6,362 nucleotides of DNA from the NCBI GenBank assembly GCA_031262125.1, contig JAISII010000162.1:1-6362 (forward strand), given 5' to 3'. The first letter of the stretch is position 1. Every line of letters starts with the position of its first letter. The notes beneath the pieces were generated by a model. The model was not told the origin of the DNA. It worked only from the letters and a program-made list of their open reading frames with translations, and made no database searches. A program made the translations under genes and the position numbers. The DNA comes from Oscillospiraceae bacterium. GTDB lineage: Bacteria; Bacillota; Clostridia; Oscillospirales; Acutalibacteraceae. Of the stretch, positions 1-3,662 are shown piece after piece.

Positions 1-105
1 TTATAATTGTTATTGTTACGTTGCCCTTCTGCTTTGCGGCAATTGGGCAAAGAGCATTATTTTTGTTAATCGGGCACAAAAAAATAGACCCGCTTTTTAA
101 GGGTT
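1..105 (-). other. Structured 5' leader or start of a small RNA, running out of the window
   Basis: About 104 bases of predicted transcript follow the promoter, with no convincing start codon plus ribosome binding site. It contains several short perfect pairings that compete. In plus-strand coordinates, TTGCCC (21-26) pairs with GGGCAA (45-50) while CTTTGC (32-37) pairs with GCAAAG (47-52), sharing bases 47-50. Nearer the start, the GGG made from 89-91 can pair either with 101-103 or with 72-74. A run of seven U lies between these arms. This could be an attenuated or autoregulated leader, or an RNA gene. I do not recognise it as a named family. Confidence 0.4.
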
Positions 106-110
106 ATTAG

Positions 111-139
111 ATTATATCACACCACAGTTTATTTGTCAA
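111..139 (-). promoter_or_regulatory. Perfect extended-consensus housekeeping promoter, firing leftwards
   Basis: On the minus strand TTGACA (139-134) and TATAAT (116-111) are separated by exactly 17 bases. TG sits one base before the -10 hexamer, so the site has every consensus element of a sigma-A promoter including the extended -10. Transcription would begin near base 104 and run out of the window at base 1. The same strand carries argS, so this promoter serves the next gene downstream, which is not visible. Such a complete match usually goes with highly expressed genes (ribosomal proteins, translation factors, stable RNA). Confidence 0.88.
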
Positions 140-160
140 TTGTTTTTTTGCTCTTTTTGC

Positions 161-219
161 AAACCACCCCGTCAGGGCTTACGCCCTGCCACCCCTCCCC
201 GGAGGGGAATATTTCCTCG
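161..219 (+). repeat. Hairpin repeat copy A (central stem CAGGGC/GCCCTG)
   Basis: This is the most compact complete copy. It has the fixed end AAACCACCCCGT (161-172), central stem CAGGGC / GCCCTG (173-178 with 183-188, loop TTAC), CCA, fixed hairpin CCCCTCC / GGAGGGG (192-198 with 201-207, loop CC) and tail AATATTTCCTCG. It begins 28 bases downstream of the argS stop and ends before the divergent-looking promoter region at 111-139. It lies where a terminator would be expected, and in argS mRNA would form two consecutive GC-rich hairpins, but without the U-tract of an intrinsic terminator. Confidence 0.88.
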
Positions 220-246
220 TTATGATATTATATGCTCTATCCGCAC

Positions 247-2001
247 CTACATCTTCTCGGGGCAAGTGATATTAAACATACGCAGCACGTTTGCAATTAC
301 TGTTTTGGTGCAAACACAAAGTGTAAGGCGGGCTGCCGCTAAGTGCTGCTCTTCGCCCTTAACACGGCACGAATTGTAAAACTTATGGAACAGTGCCGCT
401 GTTTCGGTTACATAGCGGGTTATTTTGGTGGGGTCTTTTTCTTTTGACGAATAGATAATTTCGCCCGGGAACTGTGCTAAATGAAAAATCAAATCACGCT
501 CTTGTGCTGTTTGCAAAAGGGCAAAATCCTCTTGCGTTGCACTGCTTTGCGTTATGCTTTCTTCTGCCATAGAGCGAATTATGCTGCAAATACGTGCATG
601 TGCATACTGAACATAATAAACAGGGTTTTGGCTGTCTTGCTTTACGGCTAAGTCAAGGTCGAAATCCATCGGCACGTTTGCCTGTGCCGTGTTAAACAAA
701 AACCTTGTGCTGTCAACCGGCACTTCTTCCAGCAAATCGGCAAGCTGCACGGCTTTGCCAGTACGCTTGCTCATACGCACCTGCTGCCCGTTTTGCACCA
801 GCTTAACAAGCTGCATTAAAATTACGGTTAGGTCGTCGCCGTTGCAGCCTATGGCATCCATAGCACACTTCATACGCATAACGTGCCCATGGTGGTCGGC
901 ACCCCAAACATTAATTAGGGTTTTAAAGCCTCGGTCAAATTTATCTTTATGGTAGGCTATGTCGGCGGCAAAATATGTCGGGTTGCCGTTTTGGCGTACC
1001 AAAACATCGTCTTTTAGCTCTAACTTTTCAATGTCTTTTTCGCTTTTACCCTCTTGCCGCAGCTTGTTTGCAACAACTTCGGCGTTTTTATACCACAAAG
1101 CACCATCTTTTTCATAAGTCAGCCCAGCATCTTTTAGCAAGCTTATAACCTGCTCTACCTTGCCGCTGTTGTGCAGCTCGCTTTCAAAAAACCAGCGGTC
1201 GTATTCTATGCGGTATTTTTGCAAATCCGACTGCATTTTGCTTATATTTTTCGGCAACGCAAACTCAACCAACGCCGCTTTACGCAGAGATTCCTCTGCA
1301 TTAACAAAGCTGTCGCCGTTTTCTGCGGCAAATTCTTCGGCACGCTCGGTAATATCTGCCCCTTGGTATCCATCCTCGGGGAACTCCACCTCATCGCCCT
1401 TAAAAATCTGCAAATAGCGTGCGTTTAAGCTTTGGGCAAATTTTTCAATTTGGTTGCCCGCATCGTTAACATAAAATTCTTTGTAAGAATCATACCCCGC
1501 AGCTTTCATAACAGCCGCAAGGCAATCACCAATTGCTCCGCCCCTTGCGTTGCCCATATGCATTGGCCCCGTTGGGTTTGCCGAAACAAACTCGACCATA
1601 ACCTTTTGGTTTTCGCCAAAGTCGCTTTGCCCGTAATTGTCGCCTTGCTGCACAATTTCGCTCATAGCCTTGCCGTAAAAACCGCTTGAGAGGCAAAAGT
1701 TAATAAACCCGGGGCCTGCAATCTCAATTTTTTCAATATCCAAGCCTGTTTGGTCAAGGTTATTTACAATAATCTCGGCGATTTTGCGGGGCGGCAGTTT
1801 AAAAGTTTTTGCGTTTGCCATCGCCGCATTAGAGGAAAAATCTCCGTGCGTTCTGTCTGCCGGTGTTTCTATATTAAAATCAAGATGCTGTGTGCCGGTT
1901 TGTGCTGTATCAAGCTTAAGCTCGCAGTTGCTTGCTGCTTTATTTATTGCATCGGCTATGGCTGTTTTGAGCTTATTTACCGTATCAATCGCAAGTGGCA
2001 T
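247..2001 (-). CDS. argS: Arginyl-tRNA synthetase
   Basis: This cytoplasmic class I aminoacyl-tRNA synthetase charges tRNA-Arg with arginine using ATP. It has 584 residues from the ATG at 2001, within the family range. Visible in order: the N-terminal Arg-specific additional domain (about 1-100) with FSSNAAMANAK; the catalytic core with the HIGH-type motif GPMHMGNARGG (HMGN near residue 148); the NDAGNQ motif near 179; PTYFAADIAYHKDKF near 341; WGADHHGH near 366; the KMSKS-type loop VRMSKRTGK (MSKR near 410); then the DALR anticodon-binding domain from about VYYVQYAHAR (460) to the C-terminal PEKM. Between ALWYKN and DDVLVRQNG there is a charged stretch (about 314-330) that appears longer than in most homologues I recall. 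The choice of start over the ATG at 2010 rests on ribosome-binding-site spacing. It is the last gene of the murI-DUF1934-argS group, and no classical T-tract terminator follows it. Confidence 0.96.
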   Translation of the reverse strand: MPLAIDTVNKLKTAIADAINKAASNCELKLDTAQTGTQHLDFNIETPADRTHGDFSSNAAMANAKTFKLPPRKIAEIIVNNLDQTGLDIEKIEIAGPGFINFCLSSGFYGKAMSEIVQQGDNYGQSDFGENQKVMVEFVSANPTGPMHMGNARGGAIGDCLAAVMKAAGYDSYKEFYVNDAGNQIEKFAQSLNARYLQIFKGDEVEFPEDGYQGADITERAEEFAAENGDSFVNAEESLRKAALVEFALPKNISKMQSDLQKYRIEYDRWFFESELHNSGKVEQVISLLKDAGLTYEKDGALWYKNAEVVANKLRQEGKSEKDIEKLELKDDVLVRQNGNPTYFAADIAYHKDKFDRGFKTLINVWGADHHGHVMRMKCAMDAIGCNGDDLTVILMQLVKLVQNGQQVRMSKRTGKAVQLADLLEEVPVDSTRFLFNTAQANVPMDFDLDLAVKQDSQNPVYYVQYAHARICSIIRSMAEESITQSSATQEDFALLQTAQERDLIFHLAQFPGEIIYSSKEKDPTKITRYVTETAALFHKFYNSCRVKGEEQHLAAARLTLCVCTKTVIANVLRMFNITCPEKM

Positions 2002-2452
2002 TTTTGGCATCTCCTTTTGTTTTTACTTTAATTTTAAATTCGTTTTTGCTTAAAAAGTCCGAGTTGCAGTCCAGCGTATATTTAACCGAAATATCGCCGC
2101 TGCCATCGTGCAGGTTAGAGTTAATCTGCTCGGTAAATACTCCCAGCCAAATTGCCCCTGCCCCGGTGTTATAGTGGCATTGGTGCCGCTGCCCGCTCTC
2201 AAAAGTCAGGCGGGATGTGCCGCCCTTTTGAATTATCGTAACCCGTTTTTTGCCTTCAACCTTAACAATATTAGAAATTCCGTCGGCTTGTTTGTCGGTA
2301 TCGTAATCTTTATATTCTATATAAATTTTGTCGTCCCGTTCAATATAACGCCCGCCTGTAGTCAACTCAACCACATCACGCTCGCCGTCAATCTCTTGCA
2401 CGCCGAAAATATTAAGCATCACTTCTTCGGCTTTTTTGTTTTTTATATCCAT
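1985..2452 (-). CDS. DUF1934 family protein (YwiB-like), putative small beta-barrel protein
   Basis: This is a 155-residue soluble protein with no signal peptide or membrane segment. Its pattern fits the DUF1934/YwiB family, predicted to fold as a calycin-like beta barrel. It has alternating hydrophobic strands, an early EIDGERDVVELTTGGRY segment, IYIEYKDYD near residue 45, a central VTIIQKGGTSRLTFESG, an aromatic-rich HYNTGAGAIWLGVFTE, and a late GDISVKYTLDCNSDFLSKNEFKI strand pair. The family has no established biochemical function that I can state. The best clue is context: in Bacillus subtilis ywiB is also next to argS. The start at 2452 has a modest TTTAGGT site 6 bases upstream. A later ATG at residue 12 would cut into the first strand and is less likely. 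Its 3' end overlaps argS by 17 bp, so translation of the two is probably coupled. The last residues (about KGDAKNATCD) look non-conserved. Confidence 0.85.
   Translation of the reverse strand: MDIKNKKAEEVMLNIFGVQEIDGERDVVELTTGGRYIERDDKIYIEYKDYDTDKQADGISNIVKVEGKKRVTIIQKGGTSRLTFESGQRHQCHYNTGAGAIWLGVFTEQINSNLHDGSGDISVKYTLDCNSDFLSKNEFKIKVKTKGDAKNATCD
2011..2018 (-). promoter_or_regulatory. Ribosome binding site of argS, inside the DUF1934 gene
   Basis: On the minus strand AAAAGGAG occupies 2018-2011. It abuts the ATG at 2010 with no spacing and lies 9 bases before the ATG at 2001. The second is a workable distance, so 2001 is the better argS start. The site lies within the DUF1934 coding sequence, consistent with translational coupling. 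Confidence 0.75.
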
Positions 2453-2476
2453 TTTAAACCTAAATTCATAAATTAT

Positions 2477-3319
2477 TTAGTCTGTCTTAACAGCATTGTA
2501 ACCGTACAGCACATCTACATTAATTTGCCGAACGTATTTTTCCATACTCTCGCCCAAAAACAGCCCTGCCATTGTTGTAAAGCCCTCGGGGGTGTCGCTT
2601 ACAAAAAACATTTGCTCGCCGGGCTGCTGTTTGCTGCTTAACAAATCTTTTTCTTTAAGCAGCTTTGCGGCATAAACAGCCGTTTCTTTGCCCGAATCTA
2701 TAAGCGTAACGCTGCTGCCCAAAAAGTCGGCAATTGCGTCTTTAAGCAACGGGTAGTGTGTACAGCCCAAAACCACGGTGTCTACACCAAAGCTTTTAAG
2801 CTGTGCCAAATACCGCTCTACAATAAGCCTTACCAAGGTTTCGTCCTTGCTTACAATGCCGTTTTCTACAAAAGGCACAAACAGCGGGCAAGGCTGCTCA
2901 ATAACTTCAATCTCGCAGTCAAAAACCTCAATTTGCTTTTTATAGCTGTGGCTGTTTATGGTTGCCGCCGTGCCCAAAACGCCCACTTTTTTATTGCGTG
3001 TGGCTTTGCAAGCCGCAAACGCTGTGGGCGAAACAACACCCGTATACGGCAGGTTAAACCGCTCTTTAATCTCCTCGTTTGCAACCGAGCTAACGGTACC
3101 GCACGCTGCAATAATAAGCTTTGCTTGGTGCCTTAGCAAAAACTTAATATCCTGAAAAGCATATTTAATTATAGTTTCTCGGCTGCGTGTTCCATATGGC
3201 ACACGGCCGGTGTCGCCAAAATAAACAATATCCTCGTTGGGGAGCATTTTTTTCAGCTCTTTAACAGCCGTCAGCCCGCCCAACCCGGAATCGAAAACTC
3301 CAATTGGTCTGTTGTTCAT
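2477..3319 (-). CDS. murI: Glutamate racemase
   Basis: The enzyme interconverts L- and D-glutamate in the cytoplasm without a cofactor, supplying D-Glu for the peptidoglycan stem peptide (added by MurD). At 280 residues it has the usual family length. Visible landmarks: the N-terminal GVFDSGLGGL with the conserved Asp10; FGDTGRVPYG at 35-43; first catalytic Cys73 in AACGTVSS; second catalytic Cys186 in LGCTHYPLL with His188. In the first Cys motif the usual CNT is CGT, so the Asn next to the nucleophile is Gly. The start chosen is the ATG at 3319, preceded by AGGTGAT at a good distance and followed directly by the family N-terminus. The frame runs on upstream to a TTG at 3388, but that extension translates the hairpin repeat and has no Shine-Dalgarno. 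Only 24 bases separate its stop from the DUF1934 gene, suggesting co-transcription with it and argS. Confidence 0.95.
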   Translation of the reverse strand: MNNRPIGVFDSGLGGLTAVKELKKMLPNEDIVYFGDTGRVPYGTRSRETIIKYAFQDIKFLLRHQAKLIIAACGTVSSVANEEIKERFNLPYTGVVSPTAFAACKATRNKKVGVLGTAATINSHSYKKQIEVFDCEIEVIEQPCPLFVPFVENGIVSKDETLVRLIVERYLAQLKSFGVDTVVLGCTHYPLLKDAIADFLGSSVTLIDSGKETAVYAAKLLKEKDLLSSKQQPGEQMFFVSDTPEGFTTMAGLFLGESMEKYVRQINVDVLYGYNAVKTD

Positions 3320-3325
3320 AGTTTT

Positions 3326-3332
3326 ATCACCT
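3326..3332 (-). promoter_or_regulatory. Ribosome binding site that fixes the murI start
   Basis: On the minus strand AGGTGAT lies 6 bases before the ATG at 3319. This supports that start over the longer frame opening at a TTG at 3388, which has no comparable site and lies within repeat-derived sequence. Confidence 0.7.
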
Positions 3333-3363
3333 GCGAATCTTGCTTCTTGCCTCTTTCTTATAG

Positions 3364-3486
3364 AAACCACCCCGTCTGCTCTGCACAATCTAAAAATATT
3401 TTATTTTTTTAGTTTTTTAGCAAAAAATAAATTTTGTTTTTCGCTTTGGGAGCAGCCACCCCTCCACGGAGGGGAATATTTCCTCG
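3364..3486 (+). repeat. Hairpin repeat copy B (central stem CTGCTC/GAGCAG, 68-nt loop)
   Basis: The fixed end AAACCACCCCGT (3364-3375) is followed by CTGCTC (3376-3381), 68 nt of AT-rich sequence, then the complementary GAGCAG (3450-3455). After that come CCA and the fixed hairpin CCCCTCC / GGAGGGG (3459-3465 with 3468-3474, loop AC) and the tail AATATTTCCTCG. Bases 3455-3486 match 188-219 of copy A with one mismatch in 32. The long loop between the central stem arms is unique to this copy. It lies directly upstream of murI, so it probably holds or displaces the murI promoter and becomes part of its 5' leader. Confidence 0.75.
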
Positions 3487-3561
3487 CTCCGAGACTTGGA
3501 GATGTTCGGTAAGGTTTTTTTAAAATCTCTGCGGTTTGCATTTAGTCTATTGTATGTGCTT

Positions 3562-3613
3562 ATTTTCCCCTCCGAGGAGGGGTGGATTCGCTTTAGCGAA
3601 TACGGGGTGGTTT
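3562..3613 (-). repeat. Hairpin repeat copy C (central stem ATTCGCT/AGCGAAT)
   Basis: This is the third copy of the interspersed repeat, inverted relative to the copies at 161-219 and 3364-3486. On the plus strand it reads: stem CCCCTCC (3567-3573), loop GA, GGAGGGG (3576-3582), spacer TGG, second stem ATTCGCT (3586-3592), loop TT, AGCGAAT (3595-3601), then the fixed end ACGGGGTGGTTT (3602-3613). The outer end and the first stem match the other two copies. The second stem has a completely different sequence but pairs perfectly over 7 bp. It lies 3' of the rpoC terminator. Confidence 0.85.
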
Positions 3614-3616
3614 TAT

Positions 3617-3653
3617 AAAAATTCAAGGGCGAACGGAACAACCCGCCGCCCTT
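3617..3653 (-). terminator. Intrinsic terminator of the rpoBC transcript
   Basis: Read on the minus strand, a perfect 7-bp stem AAGGGCG / CGCCCTT (3653-3647 with 3631-3625) encloses a 15-nt loop that has a small CGG/CCG pairing of its own. The sequence then runs GAATTTTT (T-tract at 3621-3617). It starts 9 bases after the rpoC stop codon, the usual place for a Rho-independent terminator. A hairpin-repeat copy begins a few bases further on and could add to termination or protect the mRNA end. The call rests on stem, T-tract and position; read-through into murI is possible. Confidence 0.75.
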
Positions 3654-3662
3654 TTAAAATTT

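Larger units (their letters stand above)
3364..3613. repeat. Composite of two facing repeat copies with 12-bp terminal inverted repeats
   Basis: Copies B and C face each other across 75 unique bases (3487-3561). The 250-bp unit therefore begins AAACCACCCCGT and ends ACGGGGTGGTTT, a perfect 12-bp terminal inverted repeat. This layout resembles a small non-autonomous element (MITE-like), and TATA lies next to both ends (3359-3362 and 3614-3617). That 4-bp match is weak evidence of a target duplication in AT-rich DNA. No transposase or coding content is visible. The alternative is that two independent copies landed in one intergenic gap. Together with the rpoC terminator, the unit fills nearly all of the rpoC-murI spacer; the internal 75 bases show nothing I can name. 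Confidence 0.45.

Noticed and set aside
16..57. 13-codon ORF (MLFAQLPQSRRAT) in the leader after the strong promoter, a possible leader peptide
   Set aside because: There is no Shine-Dalgarno before its ATG and no run of a single regulatory amino acid. It is likely a chance frame.
71..98. Plus-strand hairpin CGGG...CCCG followed by TTTTT, resembling a terminator
   Set aside because: The stem has only 4 bp with a 14-base loop, and no plus-strand gene leads into it. The bases are better read as part of the minus-strand leader.
140..379. 79-residue plus-strand ORF across repeat copy A and the argS 3' end
   Set aside because: It translates the hairpin repeat (KPPRQGLRPATPPRRGIF-type peptide) and then reads argS antisense. 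It has no ribosome binding site or family resemblance.
3395..3423. Possible murI promoter TTGCTA-17-AATATT on the minus strand
   Set aside because: Each hexamer matches only 4 of 6 consensus positions in very AT-rich DNA where such matches arise by chance. It is mentioned in a finding but not called as a feature.
161..3613. Possible CRISPR array from the repeated GC-rich units
   Set aside because: There are only three copies, in two orientations and kilobases apart, with internal variation and no regular spacers.
3417..3641. 74-residue minus-strand ORF in the rpoC-murI spacer
   Set aside because: It runs through both repeat copies and part of the rpoC terminator. Its composition is a translation of hairpins, and it has no plausible start signal.
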